Below are positions 16,078-23,140 of a stretch of 37,588 nucleotides of DNA, in pieces. The first letter of the stretch is position 1; each line of letters opens with the position of its first letter. The notes beneath the pieces were generated by a model that worked only from the letters and a program-made list of their open reading frames with translations, searched no databases and was not told where the DNA came from. Source of the DNA: an uncultured Agathobaculum sp. (GTDB taxonomy: Bacteria; Bacillota; Clostridia; Oscillospirales; Butyricicoccaceae); contig NZ_CALWUM010000023.1 of NCBI RefSeq assembly GCF_944384765.1, positions 1 through 37,588 of the forward strand. Direction: 5' to 3'. Both the position numbers and the translations under genes were made by a program.

Positions 16078-17832
16078 TTGAAGAAAAAATGGAAAAAACG
16101 CGCGCTCGCCGCGCTGCTGGCCGCCCTATGCGTGCTATCCGCCGCCTGCGGCGCGGAGGAGGAGGGCGAGCAGGAGCCGGTGGACGACGTACAGGTTTCG
16201 GATGCGTATTTCGGCCTGGCGTGGTACCAGAACGGCACGCTCAACCCGGTGCTCGACAACACGGACATCAACCGCGTGCTGTGCGAGGCGCTTTACGAGG
16301 GCCTGTTTGAGGTGACGAACAGCTTCACCGCGGAAAACGTGCTGTGCGAAAGCTATGAGGGCGACGGCACCACCTTTACCTTCACCCTGCTCGAGGGCGT
16401 CACCTTCTGGTCGGGCGAACCGCTGACCGCGGACGACGTGGTCGCCAGCCTGCAGGCCGCGCAGACGAACGAGTCCTCGCCCTATTATAACCGGCTGACC
16501 GAGGTCAGCTCGATCCAGGCCGTGGGCGACCGGACGGTGCGCATCGTGCTCACCTCGCCCAACGTGAACTTCCCCCGCCTGCTCGACATCCCGATCTACC
16601 GAGAGGGCTCGGCGGACAGCGGCAGCTTTGCCGACGGCACCGGCCCCTACCGGCCGGTCGAGGGCGATAACGGCTGGACGCTCGAAGCCAACGAGAACTG
16701 GCACGGCGGCTTCCTCGGCTCGATCCGGCACATCACGCTTGTGTCGCTCACGCGGGCGGACGCAGCCCTGTCCAGCTTCCAGACCGGTGACGTATCGCTC
16801 ATGCGCGCAGCGCGCATTGACCCCGACCCGCCGAACGTCGGCGGCTCGGTGGACACCGTGCAGACCGCAGGCGCGTCGCTGCACTATCTGGGCTTCAACT
16901 ATGACAATTCCCTGCTGGCAAACGCCGGCGTGCGGCGCGCGCTGAGCGCGGCGCTCGACCGCACCAGCCTGTGCGAGACCCAGCTGCAAACGTTTGCTGA
17001 CCCGGCGGTGCTGCCGGTCAACCCGCAGCCGAGCGAAAGCGGCCTGTCGATCAACCTGTCCGCTGACCCGAACGGCGCCGCACAGCTGCTGCGCGAGGCG
17101 CTGCAGGCGGGCGGCAGCGAGGATGGCAGCGGGGACGAGAGTGCTTCGGACGAGGGCTATTATGATGAGGAAACCGGCGAGTACGTCGAGCCGGACACCA
17201 CAGAAGAGGACACTTCGGACGAAGGCTATTATGACGAGGAGACCGGCGAGTATATCGAGCCGGACACTTCGGACGAGGACACCGCGGACCAAGGCTATTA
17301 TGATGAAGAGACCGGCGAGTACATCGAGCCGGACAGCAGCGGCACGCCCGCTGTGGGCGCGGATGCGGAAACCGTGCTCTCCATCCGGCTGCTGGTCAAT
17401 TCGGATAACGCGTTCAAGGCGGCGGCTGCCGACCAGATTGCCGCGAGCTGGAACGCGCTCGACGGCGTGCAGGTGACCGTGGTCAAGCAGCCGTACGAAA
17501 CCTTCCTTTCCATGCTGCAATCGGGTGATTTTGACGTGTATTACGGCGAAACCCAGCTGACCGCGGACTTTGACCTGCGGCCGCTGCTCTCCGAAAACGG
17601 CAGCCTGAACTACGGCGGCTACGCGAGCGAGACCATGTCCGCCGCGATCGCCGCGCAGCGCAGCGGCGACAGCATCGTGGACTTTTACCAGACCTTCCTC
17701 AGCGAAATGCCGATTGTGCCGGTGGCGTTCGAGTGCGGACAGATCATCATCCGCAAGGGCCTGATCGACAACTATCAGCCCGCGCCCTACAACGCCTTTG
17801 CCGCGCTCGAAACCTGGACTTCGCTGAACTGA
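16078..17832 (+). CDS. Oligopeptide/nickel-type ABC substrate-binding lipoprotein with acidic repeat insert
   Basis: 584 residues, starting at TTG 16078 (GGAAAGGGAG at 16061-16070, 7-nt spacing; no usable ATG in frame). The signal peptide ends in a lipobox LSAAC with C24. Residues ~40-345 and ~430-584 match SBP_bac_5 solute-binding proteins (for example the LEGVTFWSGEPLTADDV segment). Between them, residues 358-421 are three copies of a 23-residue unit with core GYYDEETGEY and EPD, which is not part of the normal fold. It should sit at the outer membrane face and deliver peptides or a small ligand to a permease, but no permease or ATPase gene is adjacent. It is second in a unit with pgeF. Confidence 0.88.
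   Translation: MKKKWKKRALAALLAALCVLSAACGAEEEGEQEPVDDVQVSDAYFGLAWYQNGTLNPVLDNTDINRVLCEALYEGLFEVTNSFTAENVLCESYEGDGTTFTFTLLEGVTFWSGEPLTADDVVASLQAAQTNESSPYYNRLTEVSSIQAVGDRTVRIVLTSPNVNFPRLLDIPIYREGSADSGSFADGTGPYRPVEGDNGWTLEANENWHGGFLGSIRHITLVSLTRADAALSSFQTGDVSLMRAARIDPDPPNVGGSVDTVQTAGASLHYLGFNYDNSLLANAGVRRALSAALDRTSLCETQLQTFADPAVLPVNPQPSESGLSINLSADPNGAAQLLREALQAGGSEDGSGDESASDEGYYDEETGEYVEPDTTEEDTSDEGYYDEETGEYIEPDTSDEDTADQGYYDEETGEYIEPDSSGTPAVGADAETVLSIRLLVNSDNAFKAAAADQIAASWNALDGVQVTVVKQPYETFLSMLQSGDFDVYYGETQLTADFDLRPLLSENGSLNYGGYASETMSAAIAAQRSGDSIVDFYQTFLSEMPIVPVAFECGQIIIRKGLIDNYQPAPYNAFAALETWTSLN
17149..17334 (+). repeat. Three tandem 69-bp coding repeats (acidic Tyr-rich units)
   Basis: Units begin at 17149, 17218 and 17287, exactly 69 bp apart; the third is truncated after its conserved 48 bp. 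Each encodes D-E/Q-GYYDEETGEY-V/I-EPD. Synonymous differences between units show the copies have diverged while the peptide has been kept. Confidence 0.95.
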
Positions 17833-17854
17833 GTGCATTTTTCAGACAAGACAC

Positions 17855-17902
17855 AAAAAACCGGCCGAGCCGCCTTTTCAGGCAGCCCGGCCGGTTTTGT
17901 TC
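17855..17902. terminator. Bidirectional terminator, substrate-binding protein gene / desulfoferrodoxin gene
   Basis: AAAACCGGCCG and CGGCCGGTTTT arms with an inner GCC/GGC pairing, A-run before and TTTTGTT after. Confidence 0.88.
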
Positions 17903-17911
17903 TGCACAAAA

Positions 17912-18292
17912 TTACAGCGCTTTTTTCCACAGGCCGTGCAGGTTGCAGAATTCGTAGACCGCTTCGGCCTTTTCACCCTCCGCCAGGCGGAACACCGCCT
18001 CGGGTGCGCCGGTGTGATCGAGCACCGCACGGTGCACACCCTTGTCGGTAACCAGCCAGATAAAGGCGATGTGGTGCTCCTCGGTCATCGGATGCGGCAC
18101 CTCGCCCACGCAGACGCGGATCACGTCGCCCTCGGCCGTGACAGCCGGAACGTGCTTCTCCGCCGCGCCGTCGCTCTCGCCGGCCTTGAAGGCCTTCATC
18201 GGCTCGCCGCAGCACACCATCGGCACACCGTGGTCGTCGATCATCTCAACGATGTTGCCGCAGTGCATGCACTTAAAAATCTTCAGTTCCAT
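17912..18292 (-). CDS. dfx: Desulfoferrodoxin (two-iron superoxide reductase)
   Basis: 126 residues, full length for the 2Fe class. The N-terminal desulforedoxin domain has C8, C11, C27 and C28 for the FeCys4 centre. The superoxide reductase domain carries E45/K46 in EKH, and the Fe ligands H47, H67, H73, C116 and H119. It reduces superoxide to peroxide in the cytosol without making oxygen, a mark of strict anaerobes. ATG 18292 is supported by AAGGAGGA upstream; the frame extends further without a start signal. It lies downstream of the dCMP deaminase gene with a hairpin between; I did not find a convincing promoter of its own. Confidence 0.96.
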   Translation of the reverse strand: MELKIFKCMHCGNIVEMIDDHGVPMVCCGEPMKAFKAGESDGAAEKHVPAVTAEGDVIRVCVGEVPHPMTEEHHIAFIWLVTDKGVHRAVLDHTGAPEAVFRLAEGEKAEAVYEFCNLHGLWKKAL

Positions 18293-18403
18293 GGAAAATT
18301 CCTCCTTTTCGCTCACATTCTCTCTGCTGAAAAAATCCGCGCCTGCGCCATGCTGCGCTACAGGCACGATGCATACCGGAAGCTGCCGCGCGGCCGCTTC
18401 CAT

Positions 18404-18424
18404 AAAACCCGGGGTTCTCCCCGG
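18404..18424 (-). terminator. Possible weak terminator between dCMP deaminase and desulfoferrodoxin genes
   Basis: On the minus strand CCGGGG-AGAA-CCCCGG (18424-18409) is followed by GTTTTATGG. The stem is only 6 bp and the T-run only four, so read-through into dfx is plausible. Confidence 0.5.
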
Positions 18425-18449
18425 ATCTTATCCGTAGATTGCGGACGGC

Positions 18450-18938
18450 TCAGTAGCCGGTCTGCCCGTCCAGCACGTCATCGTGCTCGATCCACTCGCG
18501 CACATCGATCGTGTCATATGTATCATTGTCCCGCCGGATGACCACCTGCGCAATGCCCGCGTTGATAATCATGCGCTTGCACATGGTGCAGGAGTTCGCG
18601 TCCGGCATGATTTCGCCTGTCGTCATATCCCGGCCGACCAGATAGAGCGTTGCGCCCAGCATTTGCTCGCGCGGGGCGGCGATGATCGCGTTGGCCTCCG
18701 CGTGCACCGAGCGGCAGAACTCATACCGCGTGCCGCGCGGGATGTTCATCTTCTGCCGGATACAGGTGCCGATGTCGATGCAGTTGGCGCGGCCGCGCGG
18801 CGCGCCCGTGTAGCCGGTCGAGACGATGACGTCGTTTTTGACAATCACCGCGCCGAAGTTGCGCCGCAGGCAGGTGCCGCGCTCGAGCGCCACCTGCGCC
18901 ATATCCAGATAATAGTTCGCCTTGTCCCGTCGTTCCAT
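18450..18938 (-). CDS. dCMP/deoxycytidylate deaminase family protein (ComEB-like)
   Basis: 162 residues. The zinc cytidine-deaminase motifs are HAE (79-81, catalytic E81) in CRSVHAEANAI and SCTMC (zinc ligands C117 and C120). The long insert between the first strand and the HAE motif, with extra cysteines (C23, C53, C59, C75), is typical of the dCMP deaminase/ComE operon protein 2 group, which often binds a second zinc. The likely reaction is dCMP to dUMP for dTMP supply. GGAGGG precedes ATG 18938. It starts 13 nt after the ABC ATPase gene and is co-transcribed with it. Confidence 0.9.
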   Translation of the reverse strand: MERRDKANYYLDMAQVALERGTCLRRNFGAVIVKNDVIVSTGYTGAPRGRANCIDIGTCIRQKMNIPRGTRYEFCRSVHAEANAIIAAPREQMLGATLYLVGRDMTTGEIMPDANSCTMCKRMIINAGIAQVVIRRDNDTYDTIDVREWIEHDDVLDGQTGY

Positions 18939-18951
18939 CGGTTGCCCTCCC

Positions 18952-19620
18952 TCAAAAACTCTCTCCGCCGTGCAGCACGCCGTTTTCCAGCTCCATGCGG
19001 CGCCCGGCCCGCGCGGCCGCGCCGCGGTCGTGCGTGATCAGAACGATCGTGTTGCCCGCCCGGTGCAGCCCATCCAGCAGCGTGAGGATATCCGCAGCCG
19101 CTGCCGGGTCGAGGCCCGCGGTGGGCTCGTCCGCCAACACAACGCTTGGCTTTGCCACGATGGCGCGCGCGATTGCCACGCGCTGCTGCTGCCCGCCGGA
19201 AAGCTGGCCGGGCTTGTGCATCATCCGGTCGGACAGACCCACTGCCCCCAGCGCCTCCGCTGCGCGTCCCAGACGCACAGCGTGCGGCAGACCCTTCAGG
19301 GCCAGCGGCAGAGCCACGTTTTCCAGTGCGGTCATGCCCGGCAAAAGCTGAAACCGCTGGAACACAAACCCGATCCGCTCGCTGCGCAGGCGCGCAAGCG
19401 CCTGCGGCGGCAGATGGGAAACATCCGTCCCGCCCAGCAGATAGGTGCCTTCGGTCAGCGTATCCAGCAGGCCGAGGATGTGCATAAGCGTGGACTTGCC
19501 CGAGCCGGATGCGCCTGTGATGGATACATAATCCCCGTATCGCACGGTCAGGTTGACGTCGTGCAGCGCACAGACCCCGCTTTCATGATATATTTTACTC
19601 GCATGGATGAGCTTTAGCAA
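18952..19620 (-). CDS. ABC transporter ATP-binding protein (MacB/LolD-like), orphan
   Basis: 222 residues, one complete ATPase domain: Walker A GASGSGKST (36-44), Q-loop FQ (near 88), signature LSGGQQQR (140-147), Walker B VVLADEP (160-166) and switch histidine in ITHD. The size and sequence place it with the MacB/LolD/FtsE-like ATPases that work with FtsX-fold permeases, but no such permease is next to it. TTG at 19620 is the start: GGAGG lies 9 nt upstream, and the nearest upstream ATG is out of frame. It heads a minus-strand unit with the dCMP deaminase gene. Confidence 0.88.
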   Translation of the reverse strand: MLKLIHASKIYHESGVCALHDVNLTVRYGDYVSITGASGSGKSTLMHILGLLDTLTEGTYLLGGTDVSHLPPQALARLRSERIGFVFQRFQLLPGMTALENVALPLALKGLPHAVRLGRAAEALGAVGLSDRMMHKPGQLSGGQQQRVAIARAIVAKPSVVLADEPTAGLDPAAAADILTLLDGLHRAGNTIVLITHDRGAAARAGRRMELENGVLHGGESF

Positions 19621-19692
19621 GGTATTTCGCCTCCCATTTTCAGTATGGGGGCAAAAATGCGCGCTTATACCTTTTTGCGTGCCGCCGGACAG

Positions 19693-19731
19693 AAAACAGC
19701 CCCGGCCTTTCCCGATGGAAAAGCCGGGGCT
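19693..19731 (-). terminator. Terminator of the CaCA exchanger gene
   Basis: On the minus strand AGCCCCGGC pairs with GCCGGGGCT, with inner TTTCC/GGGAA pairing, followed by GTTTTCTG. Confidence 0.8.
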
Positions 19732-19758
19732 TGCTGCACCGGAAGGCGGTCTGCATGC

Positions 19759-20721
19759 TTACCGCAGGATGAGGTAAACCGTGTAGGCGATGTACACCAG
19801 CACCATCACCGCGCCAACCGGGCGGGTGAGGTGGCCGCCCGCGGTCTCGTCCGCGTTTTTGGACTTGGACAGGCGCGCGGGGATGTAGAACACGACCGTG
19901 ATGCCGATCAGCACCAGGCAGTCTGCAATCGAGGTGGACAGCACCGGGATAGGCGTGATGAGCGAGGACACGCCCAGGATCAGCAGAATGTTAAAGATAT
20001 TTGAGCCGATGACGTTGCCCATGGCGATCTCGTTCTGGCCGCGGCGCGCCGCGACCAGCGAAGTGACCAGCTCGGGCAGGCTGGTGCCGATGGCGACAAT
20101 GGTCAGGCCGATGAGCGTTTCGGACAGGCCGAACATGCGCGCGATGCCGGTTGCGCCGTTGACCGCAAACTGGCCGCCCGCGATGATGCACGCAAGGCCG
20201 AGCACGATATAGAGCGCGATGATGGACGGGCGCAGGATGACCTCATTCTCCCCGTCGTCCGCCCCGGTACGGCCGCGCAGCGCCGCACGGATCTGGAAGA
20301 AAAGCGTCATCGCGAACAGCGCGAGCAGGATGATGCCTTCCAGGCGCGAGATGGTCAGGTCGGGCGCGATCATGGCGCACAGCACAACTGCCGCGAGCAG
20401 GGAATACGGCCAGTCGCGGCGCATGAGCGTGCGGTCCATCACGAGCGGGCAGACCACCGCAGACAGGCCTGCGACCACCAGCAGGTTAAAGATGTTCGAG
20501 CCGACCACGTTGCCGACCGCGATTTCGTTGGCCCCCTGGATGGCGGCGGTGACACTGACCGCGAGCTCGGGCGCCGAGGTGCCAAAGGCGACGATGGTCA
20601 GGCCGACCAGCAGCGGCGACACGCCCAGCCGCCGCGCCAGCGCGGACGCGCCCGCGACGAACTTGTCCGCACCCCACACCAGCAGCGCAAAGCCCACGAT
20701 GAGCAGGATAAGCGATACCAT
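19759..20721 (-). CDS. CaCA-family cation (Na+/Ca2+ or Mn2+) exchanger, YrbG-like
   Basis: 320 residues with about ten membrane helices in two homologous halves. Each half has the alpha-repeat: GTSAPE (47-52) with AVGNVVGSNIFN, and GTSLPE (212-217) with AMGNVIGSNIFN. These acidic residues bind the cation. The family exports Ca2+ (or related divalent ions) against Na+ or H+ entry. A yybP-ykoY Mn2+ riboswitch precedes the gene, which suggests manganese is a physiological substrate or signal. The start at 20721 is preferred: an in-frame ATG at 20766 directly abuts the riboswitch terminator U-run and has no ribosome binding site, while 20721 has GAGGAG about 12 nt upstream. Confidence 0.92.
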   Translation of the reverse strand: MVSLILLIVGFALLVWGADKFVAGASALARRLGVSPLLVGLTIVAFGTSAPELAVSVTAAIQGANEIAVGNVVGSNIFNLLVVAGLSAVVCPLVMDRTLMRRDWPYSLLAAVVLCAMIAPDLTISRLEGIILLALFAMTLFFQIRAALRGRTGADDGENEVILRPSIIALYIVLGLACIIAGGQFAVNGATGIARMFGLSETLIGLTIVAIGTSLPELVTSLVAARRGQNEIAMGNVIGSNIFNILLILGVSSLITPIPVLSTSIADCLVLIGITVVFYIPARLSKSKNADETAGGHLTRPVGAVMVLVYIAYTVYLILR

Positions 20722-20766
20722 TTTGTAAAACAACTCCTCATTTCGATTTGGGGCAGCCCGCGGCAT

Positions 20767-20893
20767 AAAAAAAGACCTTTATTGCGCCCGATGCAATAAA
20801 AGTCTCGCTGCTTGCGGTACGGCACGGGCCGGAAAATCCGGCCGGACTGACGACGCCGACCACGCCGTAATGACGTGAGCTACTCCCTTTTGT
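20767..20893 (-). ncRNA. yybP-ykoY (Mn2+) riboswitch with expression-platform terminator
   Basis: On the minus strand the RNA opens with AAAAGGGAGTAGC (ending near 20891), the family-typical 5' element, runs through a GC-rich stem region including CGTCGTCAG and a CCGGCCGGA/TCCGGCC hairpin, and ends with a 13-bp terminator (20793-20805 with 20773-20785) followed by seven T (20773-20767). The class binds Mn2+ and, when bound, disrupts the terminator to switch on Mn2+ efflux genes. It lies between its own promoter and the CaCA exchanger gene. Confidence 0.88.
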
Positions 20894-20901
20894 AATAAAA
20901 C

Positions 20902-20930
20902 AGTATACGGTGCCGGACAGGATTAGTCAA
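20902..20930 (-). promoter_or_regulatory. Promoter of the riboswitch / CaCA exchanger unit
   Basis: Minus strand: -35 TTGACT (20930-20925), 17-bp spacer, -10 TATACT (20907-20902), placed just upstream of the aptamer. Confidence 0.8.
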
Positions 20931-20948
20931 TGGAAACCCAGAAAAAAC

Positions 20949-20977
20949 TTTACAAGCAGGGCGGAAAACGTTATACT
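20949..20977 (+). promoter_or_regulatory. Promoter of prfB
   Basis: -35 TTTACA (20949-20954), 17-bp spacer, -10 TATACT (20972-20977); divergent from the riboswitch promoter. Confidence 0.78.
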
Positions 20978-21013
20978 ATAAGGTGCTGAAAAATACAATG
21001 AAGGAGCATGTTC

Positions 21014-22138
21014 ATGCTGCAATTTGAGGAATATAAGGCAAAACTGCATAACTTGAAGCCCGACCTGGACGACCTGTATCAGTCGCTCGGCCTGGAGAAG
21101 GCCAAACGCGAGGTCGAGGAGCTGGAGATCAAGTCCTCCCAGCCCGGCTTTTGGGACAACCCGGAGGAGAGCCAGAAGATCGTCTCCCGCATGGGCTCGC
21201 TCAAGGGCAAGATCGAGGCGTACAACCACCTGCACAGCCTGTGCGACGACCTGCTCACCATCTGCGAGATGGCGATCGAGGAAAACGATGAATCCATGCT
21301 CGGCGAGCTCGAAAGCGGCTACAAGGAGCTGGAGGACGGCATCGCGGAGCAGAAGCTCTCCACCCTGCTGACCGGCGAATACGACAAGAATAACGCGCTG
21401 GTGTCCTTCCACGCGGGCGCGGGCGGCACCGAGGCGCAGGACTGGTGCGAAATGCTCTACCGTATGTACACCCGCTGGGCCGAGCGCCACGGCTACACCT
21501 ATAAGATCATGGACTATCAGGACGGCGAAGAAGCTGGACTCAAGTCTGCGGACATCCTGATCGAGGGCGAAAACGCATACGGCTTCCTCAAGGGCGAGTC
21601 CGGCGTGCACCGCCTGGTGCGTATCTCCCCGTTCGACGCCTCCGGCCGGCGCCACACCTCGTTCTCCGCGGTTGAGGTCATCCCGGATATCCCGGACGAC
21701 TCGGCGGACTTTGAGATCAAGCCCGAGGATTACGAGATGCAGGTGTTCCGCTCGTCCGGCGCGGGCGGCCAGCACATCAACAAGACCTCGTCCGCGGTGC
21801 GCCTGATCCACAAGGCAACCGGCATCGTAGTCTCCTGCCAGACCGAGCGCAGCCAGTTCCAGAACAAGGACAACTGCCTGCGTATGCTGCGCAGCAAGCT
21901 GGTTGAGATCAAGGAACGCGAGCATCTGGACAAGATCTCGGACATCAAGGGCGACCAGAAGAAGATCGAGTGGGGCAGCCAGATCCGCTCGTATGTCTTT
22001 ATGCCCTACACCCTCGCCAAGGACACGCGCACGGGCTATGAAAACGCGAACATCAACGCCGTGATGGACGGCGATATCGACGGGTTTATCAACGCCTACC
22101 TGTCCGGCCTGGCGGCGGGCACGCTCAACACCAAGTAA
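21014..22138 (+). CDS. prfB: Peptide chain release factor 2
   Basis: 374 residues. It has the stop-codon-reading tripeptide SPF (205-207), which marks RF2 (UGA and UAA), and the catalytic GGQ (251-253) in SSGAGGQHINKT. The frame is continuous from the start, so the programmed +1 frameshift found in many RF2 genes is absent here. ATG 21014 is preferred over ATG 21008 because AAGGAG (21001-21006) would be only 1 nt from the latter. It has its own promoter and terminator. Confidence 0.97.
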   Translation: MLQFEEYKAKLHNLKPDLDDLYQSLGLEKAKREVEELEIKSSQPGFWDNPEESQKIVSRMGSLKGKIEAYNHLHSLCDDLLTICEMAIEENDESMLGELESGYKELEDGIAEQKLSTLLTGEYDKNNALVSFHAGAGGTEAQDWCEMLYRMYTRWAERHGYTYKIMDYQDGEEAGLKSADILIEGENAYGFLKGESGVHRLVRISPFDASGRRHTSFSAVEVIPDIPDDSADFEIKPEDYEMQVFRSSGAGGQHINKTSSAVRLIHKATGIVVSCQTERSQFQNKDNCLRMLRSKLVEIKEREHLDKISDIKGDQKKIEWGSQIRSYVFMPYTLAKDTRTGYENANINAVMDGDIDGFINAYLSGLAAGTLNTK

Positions 22139-22165
22139 AGAAAACTCTTCCCGGCGCTGCCGGGC

Positions 22166-22204
22166 AACGCGCTGCCGCGCTCCTCTGCGGCGGCGCGTTT
22201 TTTT
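22166..22204 (+). terminator. Terminator of prfB
   Basis: A 13-bp stem (22166-22178 with 22187-22199, one G-T pair), 8-nt loop, and a run of seven T. Confidence 0.93.
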
Positions 22205-22265
22205 GTCTACCCTGCGGAAAAGATGGAGAAAAGCGCGAAAAATAACTGTTTGTCCCCATATTTTT

Positions 22266-22293
22266 CATGCGCCAGTCACCAAATTGACGCATG
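22266..22293 (+). other. Bulged inverted repeat upstream of the small lipoprotein gene
   Basis: CATGC (22266-22270) and GTCA (22275-22278) face TGAC (22285-22288) and GCATG (22289-22293), giving a hairpin with a 4-nt bulge or a dyad operator. It sits in the 172-nt gap after the prfB terminator, where the promoter of the lipoprotein gene must be, though I could not identify a good -35/-10 pair. Confidence 0.35.
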
Positions 22294-22376
22294 AGCGACA
22301 CAGACGGCTCGTATGCTGTAAACTGTACCCGGGGATACCGCGGTGCGATCATCATATCAGAAATGGAGATGGATAC

Positions 22377-22697
22377 ATGAAGCAGCATACCAAAAAGGCG
22401 GTATTCGCCGCGTTTATGGCCGCGTGCCTGACGTTGTCGCTCGCCGCCTGCGGTTCGTCGTCCTCCTCCTCGACCGACACGACGGATGAGGACACCTCGA
22501 CCTCCACCACCCAGGAGGAGGATGTGGACACGACGGACGAAACACTGGTCGATGAGGACACCGATCTCGACAGCACGCTGACCGAGGATGATACGGACAG
22601 CACCCTGACCGATGAAACCGATGACACGGCGGACAGCGCGTCCACCGACTCGGGCAGCACGTCCAGCACAGATGCAGCGGACAGCAGCGCAGAATAA
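22377..22697 (+). CDS. Small Ser/Thr/Asp/Glu-rich lipoprotein of unknown function
   Basis: 106 residues. The start MKQHTKKAVF and hydrophobic core lead to the lipobox LAAC with C25. The mature ~82 residues are almost only S, T, D, E and a few A/V/L/G, with imperfect DSTLT repeats and no aromatic residue or predicted fold; it should be a very acidic, disordered tether on the outer membrane face. GGAG (22364-22367) precedes ATG 22377. The frame opens further upstream but that part has no start signal. No family is recognised. Confidence 0.8.
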   Translation: MKQHTKKAVFAAFMAACLTLSLAACGSSSSSSTDTTDEDTSTSTTQEEDVDTTDETLVDEDTDLDSTLTEDDTDSTLTDETDDTADSASTDSGSTSSTDAADSSAE

Positions 22698-22744
22698 ATA
22701 AAACCCCGCTGCGTGGAATCAAGCTCCAACACACATAAAAAGGC

Positions 22745-22780
22745 ACCCTCCGGCACAAACTGTGGCCGGAGGGTATTTTT
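22745..22780 (+). terminator. Terminator hairpin that also holds the TauE ribosome binding site
   Basis: ACCCTCCGGC (22745-22754) pairs with GCCGGAGGGT (22765-22774), extended by ACA/TGT across a bulged G, loop AAC, followed by ATTTTT. The Shine-Dalgarno GGAGGG (22768-22773) of the next gene is inside the 3' arm and its ATG (22781) follows the T-run directly. Confidence 0.85.
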
Positions 22781-23140
22781 ATGAGCGATCGAGCGAAATT
22801 CGCCGCCACGGGCGCGCTGGCCGGGGCGGCAAACGGGCTGTTCGGCGCGGGCGGCGGGATGTTCCTTGTGCCGCTGCTGGTATCGTGGTGCGGCATGGAG
22901 CAGCGGCGGGCGTTTGCGACCTCGGTGGCGGTCATCCTGCCGCTCAGCGCGGTGTCCGCGGTGGTTTACTGGATGCAGGGTGGTCTCGACCTCGCCGCAG
23001 CGTGGCCCTATCTGATCGGTGGGGCGCTGGGCGGGCTGATCGCGGGGCGGCTGTTCCGCCGGGTACGCATCGACCGGCTGCGGCGGGCGTTTGGCCTGCT
23101 CATCCTGTATGGCGGCATCCGGGCGGTGCTGCTGCTGTGA
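22781..23140 (+). CDS. TauE/SafE (TSUP) family half-transporter, N-terminal type
   Basis: 119 residues with about four membrane helices and the glycine-rich entry AGAANGLFGAGGGMFLVPLL, as in the first half of TauE/SafE proteins. Complete members have about eight helices and ~250 residues, so this is a half-size unit. The family exports sulfite, sulfoacetate and other small organosulfur or carboxylate anions; the substrate is unknown here. The start ATG 22781 has GGAGGG at 8-nt spacing, but that site lies in the arm of a terminator hairpin. The stop codon overlaps the start of the next half-transporter. Confidence 0.85.
   Translation: MSDRAKFAATGALAGAANGLFGAGGGMFLVPLLVSWCGMEQRRAFATSVAVILPLSAVSAVVYWMQGGLDLAAAWPYLIGGALGGLIAGRLFRRVRIDRLRRAFGLLILYGGIRAVLLL

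Noticed and set aside
17149..17334. Possible CRISPR-like or non-coding tandem repeat
   Set aside because: The units are in frame, adjacent without spacers and keep their peptide; they are coding repeats.
16135..17838. 567-codon open frame on the minus strand opposite the substrate-binding protein
   Set aside because: Antisense shadow of a gene with a clear lipobox and family fold; no start signals.
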